From NCBI GenBank assembly GCA_017655985.1, contig JACJVS010000005.1, positions 2,356,001 through 2,420,000 of the forward strand: DNA of 64,000 bases, in the 5' to 3' direction. Position numbers and translations under genes: made by a program. The notes beneath the pieces are model-generated. The model saw only the letters and a program-made list of their open reading frames with translations. It made no database searches and was not told the origin of the DNA. Source of the DNA: Incumbomyces delicatus (taxonomy: Eukaryota > Ascomycota > Eurotiomycetes > Chaetothyriales > Trichomeriaceae). Each line of letters opens with the position of its first letter. Position 1 is the stretch's first letter. Of this stretch, positions 1 to 11,461 are shown piece by piece.

Positions 1-1883
1 GTCTGACAATGGGTCTTCCACTGGCTCTGGTCCTCGAACCAAGAGAAGCACAGAAAGCAGAACTCGGCAAATCCGCCTCGGAGAGCATCCTTCTTCCGAC
101 AGCGGTAGAGGTGCAACCACCAGGCTTGTTCATTGCCGGACTTACAATTCTCTGCACAGGTGTCACATTGTGAAGGAGACGAGTTCAGACCCGCACAGAA
201 GGTTCGTGGGCTCTCTGGGCGATACAGAGTGATCAGGTCGTTCATGATGCTGCGACCGACCTCGTCACGCAGACTACCTTCACAGAAGAGGTTGGTGGCG
301 AGACGATCTCGTTCCGGCATGATCTTGCGTGTCTGGTCGAAATCAGATTCGTATGTTGGGATGTCCTCTTGAGGAGCAGTGATGATCTGTTCCCGCAACG
401 CTGCACCTTGTTGCTGCCGTCGGCGGTCGTAGAGCTTCTGTCGGTCTTTACGTTCTGGTGAACTCTTGTCCATCAGTCCGTGCCAGTTGTCTTCATCATC
501 TTCTTCAATTTCTTCATCTTCCCGCAGTGCGACTCGAGTGGCTTCTTTGAGTTTGGGCTGGAGATGAGGGTTGCGACGCCATGAGTAGCCGCGTCTCAAC
601 ACATGAAGCTCAGCGTTGTTGGCTTCGAAACCGAAGTATGAGGCCTGGCCATCGACGAGTGGCATTGCCGTTTGGTACGACTGTCGATAAGTGTTCGGGT
701 TGATGTGGCCAGCAAAACGCATGCGTTCGTTGCACGAGTAGCCATAGTTGTCGACTTTCAGCAATGCCTCTCGACGAGCAGCATGCAGCACCAAAGGGTC
801 CCGAAAGCCGGCTCGGTAACCGAGATCCAGCAAGGCTTTCGACGCCAGCGACGCTGATGTCGTAGTGTGGTCGAGGCGCCCGCTGCGTGTGCTTCGTGGG
901 AAGACTGGCCAGTCCAGTTTGTCCGGATTCCACTCGATGATACGGTGCTTCTGATGGGCCGGACGAGGAATGGCGCAGATCTCGTCCCAGGAGTGGTAAT
1001 CCCGGAGGACATCGTCGGCCAGAGCGGCCGCCATGAAGAACAAGAGACTATTGCAGTAGAAGGGCAGGCCGACCAGCTCATACAGCATGTGTTGCGGCTG
1101 GGCCCGTTCCCAGTTCTGCAATCCCTTGGCTTTGTTCCGTCGAAAGTCGATGATGAGTTGGGGCTGGCGGCTGTCGTCGAGCCACACTATGGCCAAGGTG
1201 ATCTGTCCATACGTCCACTCCTTCTCATATTCGGCCCGTCGACCAGAGGTGTTAATATGGAGTAATTGGTAGAAATGCAGTCCGCCACGATATCGCTCGT
1301 GCAGAAAGTCATACTCGTCATCTCCCCATAAATGGAGTGAACTGACCTTGAAGTCGTCGTGGGTATAATTAAGAGGAAGCCGGGCCTTGCTGGTCAGGTC
1401 CGGTCCGTCGGCACCGTCTCGTTGATTGATGAAGTTGAGGATGGTGTCTTGGTGACTCTTGGAGAAGGACATGTGGTGCTGCCGTCCCCAAGCGGCCATG
1501 AAAGCTTTCCAGGCACTGTAGGTATACGACTTGGTCAAGCGTCCTCCTGGCTCATTGTAGCCTTTGCGGCCGCTGCTGAAATACAAGATGAAGTCTTTGG
1601 TTGTCTTGACATTGGTCGGGTCCTTGGACCCATCATAGTGGACCGTAAACAAGTGCCATTCGCGCAGCATCATTTGATAGAAGACCTGAGTCCCGTCCGC
1701 GATCGGCTTGCGGACCATGTCCGTGGTCGTGATGGCGATCTTCTTGCGGTAGCCACGAGCTTCTCGCAGCTGATCACGCTCGTCATCACGGGCCGATCTT
1801 TCACACAGCGAGGACGACGAAGCCCCAGCATCCTCAGCGGTTGAGACAGAACCTGACTGAGACATCGCTTGGAGATCTGTCAT
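1..1883 (-). CDS. DUF3435-type tyrosine recombinase, Starship captain-like (partial, runs off left edge)
   Basis: An uninterrupted frame of at least 627 codons starts at ATG 1883 and leaves the window at position 1. Predicted role: DNA strand cleavage and rejoining through a catalytic tyrosine. Residues placed by eye: Arg215 or Arg216 (motif SGRRAEYEK), His367-x-x-Arg370 (LHAARRE), His393 (FAGH) and Tyr403 (RQSYQ). The His-to-Tyr spacing of ten is normal for tyrosine recombinases. Around residues 390-418 the order GH, then Y, then VDGQASY resembles DUF3435 (FluG-domain) proteins, the family of Starship captains. An acidic stretch follows (455-466), then Cys/His clusters (C563, C573, C576, C580; C609, C612, H625, C626) that look zinc-binding. 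There is no in-frame stop and no RIP, unlike the DNA immediately to the right. Met7 is an alternative start. The family call is from memory of motifs; captain status is inference, because other DUF3435 recombinases exist. Confidence 0.8.
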   Translation of the reverse strand, partial: MTDLQAMSQSGSVSTAEDAGASSSSLCERSARDDERDQLREARGYRKKIAITTTDMVRKPIADGTQVFYQMMLREWHLFTVHYDGSKDPTNVKTTKDFILYFSSGRKGYNEPGGRLTKSYTYSAWKAFMAAWGRQHHMSFSKSHQDTILNFINQRDGADGPDLTSKARLPLNYTHDDFKVSSLHLWGDDEYDFLHERYRGGLHFYQLLHINTSGRRAEYEKEWTYGQITLAIVWLDDSRQPQLIIDFRRNKAKGLQNWERAQPQHMLYELVGLPFYCNSLLFFMAAALADDVLRDYHSWDEICAIPRPAHQKHRIIEWNPDKLDWPVFPRSTRSGRLDHTTTSASLASKALLDLGYRAGFRDPLVLHAARREALLKVDNYGYSCNERMRFAGHINPNTYRQSYQTAMPLVDGQASYFGFEANNAELHVLRRGYSWRRNPHLQPKLKEATRVALREDEEIEEDDEDNWHGLMDKSSPERKDRQKLYDRRRQQQGAALREQIITAPQEDIPTYESDFDQTRKIMPERDRLATNLFCEGSLRDEVGRSIMNDLITLYRPESPRTFCAGLNSSPSQCDTCAENCKSGNEQAWWLHLYRCRKKDALRGGFAEFCFLCFSWFEDQSQWKTHCQ

Positions 1884-2227
1884 TGTCTGTCCTTACTGGG
1901 AGGGAAGAATCATGCTTCTGTGGCCGTGAGAACCAAGTACTGCAGGAGTGAGAACAAGCGACGAACAAGAAAGGAAAAACGGAGAGACCGAACAGTGAAA
2001 GTGAGGGAGACGGAGAACGATAGGAAGGGGAATGACTTGTCATCAACTAAGGGAGCAGGGAGTAAGAGGAAGAGGAAGAAGGAGAAAGAGAAAGCAAAGT
2101 AGAAGAACGAGACAGCTAAGTAGGCATGGAAAGACGTGGTATGTGTTGACAAGGGACTACTAAGAACAAAGAACATGGCAAGCAACCAAGGCTGCTGCGC
2201 TGCATGTCATGCGCCACAGTGTGGCTC
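1884..2227 (-). promoter_or_regulatory. upstream region of the recombinase, pyrimidine-rich on the coding strand
   Basis: About 340 bases between the recombinase start and the GGTGAG cluster. On the gene's strand it is a long CT-rich tract (roughly 1950-2110), as is common in fungal promoters. It is not RIPped. Short open frames here are low-complexity shadows. No TATA box could be fixed with confidence. Confidence 0.4.
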
Positions 2228-2358
2228 GAGGCTCACCGACCGTGGTGAGCGCAGGGTGATTGGCGGGTGAGCCGGGGGTGAGGAGGGGTGAGGCAGGGGG
2301 TGAGGGAGGGTGAGTAGAGCGGCCTAGGCCCCAACCTAAAGGGGGTGCTCACCCGTGA
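2228..2358. repeat. GGTGAG motif cluster (copy A of a dispersed repeat)
   Basis: At least six direct GGTGAG hexamers and two inverted copies (CTCACC) lie within 130 bases. The order GGTGAGCC, GGGGGTGAG, then AGCGGCCT is shared with the repeat copies at 27.9 kb and 58.7 kb. It sits directly upstream of the recombinase and ends where RIPped AT-rich DNA begins. Clustered subterminal hexamers are typical of transposase or recombinase binding regions; that role here is inference. Confidence 0.6.
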
Positions 2359-2768
2359 GAATCTAGGTGACTATACTATATTATATATATTAGATATACG
2401 CTACTATTACGAGATTTTCGAGAGAACGGATTACGTTAAATAACTTAAGAGTTCGAGCTACTTTAGAAAGAAGTAGTTTTATTAAACGTTTACGTTTATA
2501 GACTAATAATATAGTAAGTAAGAAAAATATTAAGAGAGAAAGAAAAGAAGAGAATACTAATCTCTAGAATAAATATTACGAGAACGTAAAAGAACTAAGA
2601 GGAAAAAGTATTACGAAATAACTATATAAACGATTACTCTCTTTCTTTCGAGAGAAAAGGTTATACGGAGAATACTTAGTTTATATAAAAGTATATAACT
2701 ATTAGATCGTCGAAACGAGAATATAGTACGTTAGAACTTTAGTACGTTAGAACTATAGATATACTAAC

Positions 2769-3339
2769 TGTGAAGGTTACTGGGGTGCAGAAGTGAAGTC
2801 ATGTGATGATGGAATAATGATGGAATGAGATAATTGTGAAGCTTGAATTTCTATCTACTTAGAGAGCGAGAAACGGCGCCTATATAGCCCGTAGTTTAAG
2901 GCCGTCAGGCCCCCGTAATAGGCTGTTGCCTAGTGGTGGCGAAGGTAACCATCTAGGCAACAGCGCCCTTCTCTAGGCGCCAGCGTCATCCTCTAGGCGC
3001 CAGCGCCACCTATAGGCGTCTGCCTGCGTGATGACCAATTACCACCGCATATGTGGGTATTTGGCCAAGGCGATGGTCATATACTTACTAATCCACTATG
3101 AGTCATTCCCGAACGTTGGGACTTTAGTCCGCACATGCGGACGGACTTGGTGAGCTGCCTCAACTGGCTTAGCCCTTTCTTGGCTGGCCTTGCTGGCCTT
3201 GCTGCCCTGCTGGCCTTACTGGCCTTGCTGGCCTTGCTGGCCTTGCTGCCCTGCTGGCCTTGCTGGCCTTGCTAGCCTTGCTGGCCTTGCTAGCCCTTGG
3301 CTAGCCTTGCTGTCCTTAGCTAGCCTTGGCTATTCTACA
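2769..3339. mobile_element. solo LTR of a different retrotransposon, with 5-bp target duplication
   Basis: A 571-base unit begins TGTGAAGG and ends TTCTACA, the TG...CA ends of an LTR. It is flanked by CTAAC at 2764-2768 and CTAAC at 3340-3344. Unlike the DNA on both sides it keeps normal CA and TG dinucleotides, so it inserted after the surrounding LTR was RIPped, or it has escaped RIP as a single copy. Its 3' half carries a decamer tandem array. It has no coding capacity. Confidence 0.85.
3170..3330. repeat. tandem decamer array, unit about CCTTGCTGGC
   Basis: Roughly fifteen imperfect copies with drift to CCTTGCTAGC and CCCTGCTGGC, lying inside the solo LTR. Confidence 0.85.
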
Positions 3340-3800
3340 CTAACGTATTAACGTATTAATATACTATAGAGAGGTTTTCTATTTAGAATATTAGATCTTA
3401 AGTATATATATTTACGATTCCTCTATATATTTTTATAGTCTTTATAGTTAATCTAAGTTATATCAGCACTCTTATCTACGTACTATAAGTACCTTAGCCT
3501 ATAAACATATTATCCTAATAGACAGTTAAGGAAACCTTTAGGGTTCCCTTATACCATTACTAGAACGAGAAGCAGACAGCCTTATAATACTACTACGCCT
3601 ACTACGATTACTACGTCTACTACGACTACTACGCTTACTACGATTACTACGTCGTCGTCGCTTATAATACTAGCCTACCGCTAGGTAACCTAAAGCCTCG
3701 TAGGTCGATATAATAGGCTGATCGAGCGAGCTTAACTCTACTGTCTTAAGCGTAGTAGTTATTTCCCGATTAGGCGTAATATACCGACCTATAGACTCCT

Positions 3801-4202
3801 TATTACGGATTGACTATGTGGGTGGTCGCTTCTAGGATATAGAGAGAGAAGGTTATGCGAGGAAAGCTTGGTGCATGTGGAGAAGCTATATGTGATCACC
3901 GGAATAGGAAAGTACGGAATGGTGGAATAGTGGAATAGTGGAATAGTGAGTATTCTATTATTCTAATAGCACGATATAACGAGGGAAACTGTCTGTTTAG
4001 GAAGTTCCGTTTAGGTATATAAGAATACGACTTTTCTATATACTTTTATAGTCTTTATAGTTAATCTAAGTTATACTAGCATTCTTATCTACGTACGACT
4101 TGTACCTTGACTTAGAGATATATTATCCTAATAGATAGTTAAGAAAACCTTTAGGGTTCCCTTATACTATTACTAGAACGAGAAATAGACAGTTTTATAA
4201 TA
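3801..4202 (+). repeat. 5' LTR
   Basis: 402 bases, TATTACGG to TTATAATA. It is less RIPped in its first 150 bases than the 3' LTR: it retains GTGGTCGC and TGCATGTGG, where the 3' LTR reads TAATCGC and TATATATAG. Confidence 0.93.
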
Positions 4203-4539
4203 TTTTAACTATCTACTTACTATTACGATAGTCTATAAGTATAGATTCGAACTTCGAGTCTACCTTATTCTTCGTCACCTCGAAAAGCGATATTAGCGAA
4301 GATATAATCCTATAGAACACTCTCGCTATTAATTAAGCAGCTAAATAGCTAGTACGGATTAGCCTTACTTCGCTACTACTCGTTAAATACTAAAAGCAAC
4401 TAAATATACTAGGTAAGCAGACTAATACGAAAGTAAAATCGACTACGGCCGCTATAAAGGGAAAAAAGCTAGATATCTTATTAGGCGTCGAAAAGGATAA
4501 AACGCGATTAAAGATTAAAGAGCCTAATATATTTAAAGA

Positions 4540-7500
4540 GAATACTAAAAAGTTTATATAATTTACGAACTAGATTAAGATCTACTTAAGGTATAAGCGA
4601 ATTATAAAGCTATAAGACTAAGTTTTATAGACCGATAACCTATTGCGTAAGGGATTCGCGAAATAGTTCGAATCTTACTTAAATAACTTCTTAGAGAACG
4701 ATAAGAACGAATAAAAGCTAAGAACTATCGAGCTATTCTCGTTTATTAATAAGTTTTTAGGTGAGTTAAAGAAGTTGTACGGAGGACTTAACGAGGTTAA
4801 AAAAGCAGAATAATAGATCTATAAACTCCGATAAACCGGTTCGGTTATAGACTATACTATAAAGTTCTAATAATTATTAAGCCGTCTCGAGTAGGACAAC
4901 GCCGCTCTTATATTACGCTATTATCAGAGCCTTAAGGACTTTATTAAGAATAAGTTAGTCGATAAGATCGAGATATAGAACTATAAGGAGTTAGTATAGA
5001 TAGTAATCGATATCGATATCTAATACTAGGAACGTAAGATAGAGAAAAGTAAGAAAGAATTTACGTTTACTCTAAATCGATATCGACACTAAACTAGTAT
5101 CTCTAGATAAACGCGATATTCTAATACGATGAATTAGTAGGCGAATACGGCTTATAAGGACTTAAAGACTTAGCGAGGTAGATACGATACTAGTAGAATA
5201 CCGAGAATAAAGCCTATACGGGACAGAGAACGAGGACGAGAAGTAAAGTTTATAGAGATAGATTAAGGATCTATATCTAGAAAAGCTAAACTTAAGAGAG
5301 AAGTATGCTTTCGATACGAAAAATAGAGGTACTACGCTAAAGAGTATAGAAACGCCGCTAAACAGGTAAATACCGTCGAAAAGGTATTAAAGGAACCGAG
5401 AAGTACTCGAAAAGCAGAAGAAGGATACTACTAATTATCGTAAACTGTATACTATAATAACGAGTATTAGATATATAAGAGCGATAAGTAGGGAAGTAAC
5501 TAGTTTTCGAAGATACCTAAATTAGATTCGACTAAAAAATAGGCTAATATAATAAGAAAGGAGCCTACGTATACTCGTAACTTAAGAATTATTAAAAATA
5601 ATCGATTCTTTACTATTATAGAGACCTATTACTGGAGATAGATTAGATATAGAAAAAATAGAATACTAGAGGTAATTATCTATAATAATACCCTCGAACG
5701 ATAACTATAATCTATATAGATTATTATCTCTAAGTACTTAGAGAATAACGAGATAAGAGAATAAACTTATACGAGAGCGTATATAATCCGATAGATAATA
5801 CTTTAGAATTAGAAAGCTATTATTAAGACTAACGTAATATATTACTTCGTATCGCTATTACGGCTTAATAAGATCTTAGACGGTATAGGGCACCTTATAG
5901 AAACCCTTAAAGTACTTCTCTATAAGCGAGAGTTATCTACCTTAGATAAGACCGAGACTTAGAAGAAGACTATTACGGAGATATAGTAAGAGATTAATAC
6001 GAGGATAATCGAGGACACCGAAGAGGAGCTACTTAGATTAGTCGGTACTTCGAATACTTCTTAATCCCTATACTAATAGAATAATAACTAGATCAGTATC
6101 GAATTATAGTCGAAGACGAATCGAATTACGATACGAACTAATAAGTAGTACTATTAGAACTGCTTTAGAGAAGTACGATTCTCGTATAAAGCATTCGTAT
6201 ATATTTACAATCTTTTAATTTATCGAATCTACGATTAGATTATACTATCTAAGGGGTAACTAGTATATATTAATATAGAATTCGATAAAGCCGTATTAAG
6301 GATATACTTTACGGTATCTAAGTATAGCCGAGTAGAAAGCGTACTAAGACGATATATAAGAACTCTACTAGGAGTAGAGAAGCGACTAAATCTGTATATA
6401 GAGATTATCTCTATAACCTCGTATAAGGTCGTTATCTAAATAAGGCGATAGTATATAGATTACTATCGTAAGAATAGCTATATAGAGTAGAATACGCAGT
6501 ATCTATATCGCTACTATAATTATCTAGAAGTAAACTAATAGAAGACTATAGAGGTTATTCTACGAGCGTATACTAAGAAATCGTATAAATCTAGACTTTA
6601 TTATTACTAAAGTTGCTACGATAGGGTACGAGATATAGTAATACGACGATACTTTTTAATTTTATTAATTGCTATAATACGTTCGAATAGTATTTTTATA
6701 GCGAAATCTAAGATAGACACCTTAGATAAGGACTTTAAGCAGAAATCTTTAAAAAACTTAAGAATCGTTATTCTAGCGACGAAGGGGTAATTAGAGGGCT
6801 ATAGAGAATCTAGTTTACCGTCGTACGAGAAAATAATACTATAGAGGCTACTAATATACGAAGAAACAACGCGAGCTAGAAGAGCTATAGTACCGAGTCT
6901 AAGAAATACTCTTCTATAGAACGAAGCGTTCTCTCTATAGAAAGAATTAAAGCCGCTTATAACGATTACGAAGATAGATTTAAGGCTAGAGAGATTTACT
7001 CTAGGCTCGAGACTAACGTTCGAAGAGGACGATATCGAAATACTAATAGTACTACTAGAACGTACGCTAATACCTATAAGCCGACGGCTAAAGAGACGAA
7101 GACGAGTAAGAAACTCGTAGAATCGAAGAGAGCGATTTAAAAGCTCTTAATAGTATATATATATATTAATAAATATCGAGCTAGAGCATTACTTAATATA
7201 GAAGTAAATACTAGCTTAGTCTCGAAGACGTTTATATATCGAATATAATAAAACGAAAAAAGACTTAAACAAGAATTATACTTAATTAAAATAGGTAATT
7301 AAGGATATATCGAGATTAATAAGAAACTTAGATCGATACGAATAAATTATTAAGAGAAAATACAGTTTCTTAATATAGATATTATTAAGAGACTAGAGTT
7401 TAAATACTTTCTAGAACTAAACTAACTAGTCTAGACTAGTTATCTAGTAGATATATTAAAACGATAACTTATATAAAGATCTCTAAACGTAACTAAATAG

Positions 7501-10350
7501 TTTTAAAGTACTATATAGATAAGGCTAATCTATAGAACGTTTACTATAAAGTAACTTAATTAGATAAGTAAGAAAGTTAAGAACGAAAGCGAAATCTCGA
7601 TAGAGTATTAAGAATTTAAAAGGCTTTTCGAGAACGATCTTATAATAGAGATACTATCTAAATATTAGATATAGGATTATAAGATATCTCTAGAACCCGA
7701 ATTAAAATCTATTAAAACGCGAATCTACTCGATTTCGCGATATTAGAAGTAAGAACTCTAGAAGTACCTTAATAAAAACTTAAAAAAGAGGTTTATTAGA
7801 AAATCTATCTTACTATAGAGATTTTCTATTCTCTTTATACTAAAGAAAGATAGAACGTTAAGATTATACGTTAATTATCGATAACTTAATAAGATAATTA
7901 AGAAAAATAGTTATCTATTACTACTTATCTCGGAACTATAAGATCGGCTATAAGAAGCTAAGTAGTTTACTACGCTTAACTTACGAGAAGCTTATAATCT
8001 TATTCGAATAAAGAAGAGCGAAGAGGAAAAAACAGCGTTTAGTACGCGCTATAGATTATATAAATACTGTATTATACCGTTTAGACTTATAAACGTATTA
8101 GCGTTATACTAGATACTCATTAACGATATCTTATTTAAGGGGTTAGATCTATTTATAATCGTCTACTTAAACGATATACTTATCTTCTCGAAGACGAGAG
8201 AGTAATACGTAAAAGACGTAAAGTAGATAATAAAACGATTATAAGAAAGAGAGCTACGACTACGCCTTAATAAATACGAGTTTTTTAAGGACGAAGTACC
8301 TTTTTTAGGGTTAATCGTAGAAAGTTATAGTATACGGCTAGACTCTACGAAGATTAAATTAATTATAGAATAGCTATAATTAATAAATCTTAAAGAACTA
8401 TAGAGTTTTTTAGAATTAGTAAATTATTATCGACGTTTTATTAAGAACTACTTAAGAGTCGTATTATCACTTATAGCGCTTATAAAGAAAGGACTTGCTT
8501 TCGTAATAGAGAAAGAAGTAAAGACTGTATTTAAGAAACTTAAGAATTTATTTATCTATACGCTAATACTAATAAGCTTTAACTTAGAGAAGAAGATTAT
8601 TATTAAAACTAATACTTCGAAGTATATTATCGCTAGCGTACTAAGCTAATTCGACTAAGACGATAAGCTACGACCGGTAGCTTATTATTCTAGAAAGATA
8701 ACTGTACCGAAAAAGAACTACGAGATCTATAATATAGAACTTTTAGTTATTATAGATTTATTTAAAGAATAGAACGTATACTTAGAAGAATTAAAGTATA
8801 AGACTACTATCTATTCTAATTATCTAAACCTTATATATTAGACTATAATTAAGAAACTAAATAAGAGATAGATTCGATAAGTAGAGACGATAGTATTTAT
8901 TAAGTTTTATATTGTATACGTTAAAGATAAGAAGAATATAAGAGCTAACGCTCTTAGCCGAAGACTAGATTATAAGAGGGACGCTAAAGAGGTAGAATAA
9001 AGTATATTGCTTTAAAAGCGAGAAGAATATTTAGTTTACTTAAAACAGATTAATATAGCTAGAATAGAACTAAATTAGCTAACGAAGAAATAAAAAGTAA
9101 GAGTAATCTATAGCTATTATAACGATCGAACTACTAGATACTTTAGGATCGTAAGGACTACGAAGCTAATTTCTAGAAACTAGAACTAAAAGAGGATACA
9201 GTAAGATATTCGCGATTATATTAATAATTACGATATATATACTAGAACTAAGACTTCTAGATATAGGCCTTATAGGAAGCTATAGACATTAATACTATCG
9301 TTAGAAGTATAGAAAGAGATTATAATAGATTTTATCGAATTCTTACTAGAGTCTAAGAACTTAGCGATAGAGTAGAGATACGATATAATCTACGTAATTA
9401 TCGATCGACTAACGAAATACGCGTACTTTATATTAACTAAATCGAAGATAACGGTACTAGAAATTACGTATATCTTTATAAAATATATCTTTATAGTATA
9501 CGAGATACTATCGAGACTAGTATTAAATAGAGATAAATTGTTTAGATTAAGGTTTTAGTAGTTAATTATAAATTAATTAGAGACTAAGAGTAAGCTTAGT
9601 ATCGCTTTCTATTTATAGACTAACGGGTAGATCGAACGAATAAACTAGATACTAAAATAATATCTTAGAAGTTACGTTAACTTTAAATAAGATAACTAGA
9701 TAGAACTACTATCTATAGTATAGATTATATATAATAATTTCGAAGCTATTATAGGATTATTACTTTTCTACGCGAACTATAGATTCTATTCTAGAGTAAG
9801 TAAGGACTCGTTAGGTATAAGATCGAGATTAGAATAAGCAACGATTACTATAACTGATTTACGCTAATTATATTAATATATATTTAACGAACTCTAATTT
9901 ATCGTAGAGAGAATAGCTAAATATATAAATTAGAAAAGATCTAAGAAACTAGACTTTAAGAAGAGGGGTATAGCGTATTTATTACGACGAAATATTAGAA
10001 TAAAACGATCGAGCGATAAGCTAGACTTTAAGAAGTTAGGATTCTTTAAGATTAAAAAGAAACTAGAATCGATTACGTATCGACTCTAGTTACTAAAAGA
10101 AATAAGAATTTATTCTATATTCTATATTTCTATATTAGAAAAGGCACTAGAACGATAGACTATAAATAGAACCTAATAAGTAGAATTACTAGAAACTAAG
10201 AAATATAATATAAAAAGAATTCTAGAAGTAAAATAGAAAAAAGAAAAGACTTTTTATCTAATTAAATAGTTAGAGTATAAAGATAGCGATAATTTATAGA
10301 AACTAGAGAAAAATATCTTAAAGAAAGTACTTAACGAGTTTTAAAGGACT
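4540..10350 (+). pseudogene. RIP-inactivated gag-pol of the chromovirus
   Basis: Reading through RIP stops, the plus strand shows a gag core (about 4550-5080) and a zinc-knuckle relic near 5309 (CFRY..., originally C-x2-C-x4-H-x4-C). Then come an aspartic protease segment near 7150-7230 (the ALLDTGAD site now reads ALLNIEVN) and reverse transcriptase at about 7780-8340 (IVYLNDILIFSK, the YLDD-box relic). RNase H spans about 8580-8960 (RPVAYYSRK), integrase about 9290-9790 (VIIDRLTKYAYF) and a C-terminal chromodomain about 10210-10350 (FYLIK-LEYKDSDNL). Stops are TAA or TAG at former Gln or Trp codons. The domain order RT-RNaseH-IN-chromodomain identifies a Ty3/gypsy chromovirus. Confidence 0.92.
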
Positions 10351-11054
10351 TTATTATAAACTATCGTTCGTAAGTATATTATTAAATAAAGCCTATTGGC
10401 TTAAGGGGATATCTTACTATATAAAATTAGAATTACCTAGAGTAATCTCTTACTCGGAATAAAGAGAATCGAATACGCCTAATACTTATATCTTACGTTA
10501 TAGTATACGTAAAGAAACCTTCTCGTAATAGATAATAGACTCGTTTAATTAATTTATCTCTATCTCGATATCGATAAACTCGGCTTTTATATTATTAAGA
10601 GTTTTATACGCCTCCCTTAGGGCCTTACGAGCCTTAAGAAGTACGTAGCGCCGAAGGGCTAATTACTTCGACTTTTCGCGTCGCTTACGTTACTCTTCTT
10701 TACGTAACTTCTCTACTTTTCGAAATTCCTCTAGAGAGAAGATTCTATTATAGTTACGTTAATATAGTATATATTCTATATACTTTACTAACTACGCTCT
10801 ATTATAGTAATATACTATACTATAATATATATACTGCGTATAGGCCACTATAGCAACGTTGTCTTCGGAGCGAAGGACGAAGAATAATTATTAAAAGCGC
10901 TCGGCGCGTAAGGATTTAAGTTTAGTAGATCTCTTACGTTTCTTAAGAACTGATTTTATAGTAAGCTATAAGAATACTTAAAACGAAAGAAATAAGGAGA
11001 ATACTAATCTCTAGGATAATATTACGAGAACGTAAGATATATAAGGGGGGAAAG

Positions 11055-11456
11055 TATTACGAATTAACTATATAGATAATCGCTTTTAGAATATAGAGAG
11101 AAAAGATTATACGAGAAAAGCTTAGTATATATAGAGAAGCCATATATAATTACCGAAATAGAAAAGTACGAAATAGTAGAATAGTAGAATAGTGAAATAG
11201 TAAGTATTCTATTATTCTAATAGTACGATATAACGAGAAAAACTGTCTATTTAGAAAGTTCCGTTTAGGTATATAAGAATACGACTTTCCTATATACTTT
11301 TATAGTCTCTATAGTTAATCTAAGTTATATTAGCACCCTTATCTGCGTACGACTTATACCTTGACTCAGAGACATATTATCCTAATAGACAGTTAAGGAA
11401 ACCTTTAGAGTTCCCTTATACCATTACTAAAACGAGGGGCAGACAGCCTCATAATA
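11055..11456 (+). repeat. 3' LTR
   Basis: 402 bases, TATTACGA to CATAATA, preceded by the polypurine tract and followed by target duplication CTCCT. Confidence 0.93.
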
Positions 11457-11461
11457 CTCCT

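Larger units (their letters stand above)
2372..3589 (+). mobile_element. 5'-truncated chromovirus: 3' internal end plus one LTR, split by a solo LTR
   Basis: Bases 2540-2608 match the internal end just before the right LTR of the full-length element (shared AATACTAATCTCTAG and ATTACGAGAACGTAA). An LTR then starts at 2609 with TATTACGA and ends at 3589 with ATAATA, the same RIPped termini as the LTRs at 3801 and 11055. Removing the solo LTR and one target duplication leaves about 405 bases, against 402 for the intact LTRs. The left end of the fragment, about 2372, is set only by the change in base composition. 3590-3800 is RIPped CTACTACG-rich DNA with no recognisable gene. Confidence 0.75.
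3801..11456 (+). mobile_element. full-length Ty3/gypsy chromovirus LTR retrotransposon, heavily RIPped
   Basis: The element has two 402-base LTRs (3801-4202 and 11055-11456). Both begin TATTACG and end ATAATA, which is TGTTACG...ATAACA after C-to-T and G-to-A mutation. The 5-bp target duplication is CTCCT at 3796-3800 and CTCCT at 11457-11461. A purine tract (AAGGGGGGAAAG) ends just before the right LTR. The internal region contains the expected order gag, protease, reverse transcriptase, RNase H, integrase and chromodomain on the plus strand. Total length is 7656 bases. Dense stops make it non-autonomous. Confidence 0.95.

Noticed and set aside
610..1844. Several 60-160 codon ORFs on both strands over the first 1.9 kb
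   Set aside because: All are shadows of the long open recombinase frame, which has the motif content and continues past the edge.
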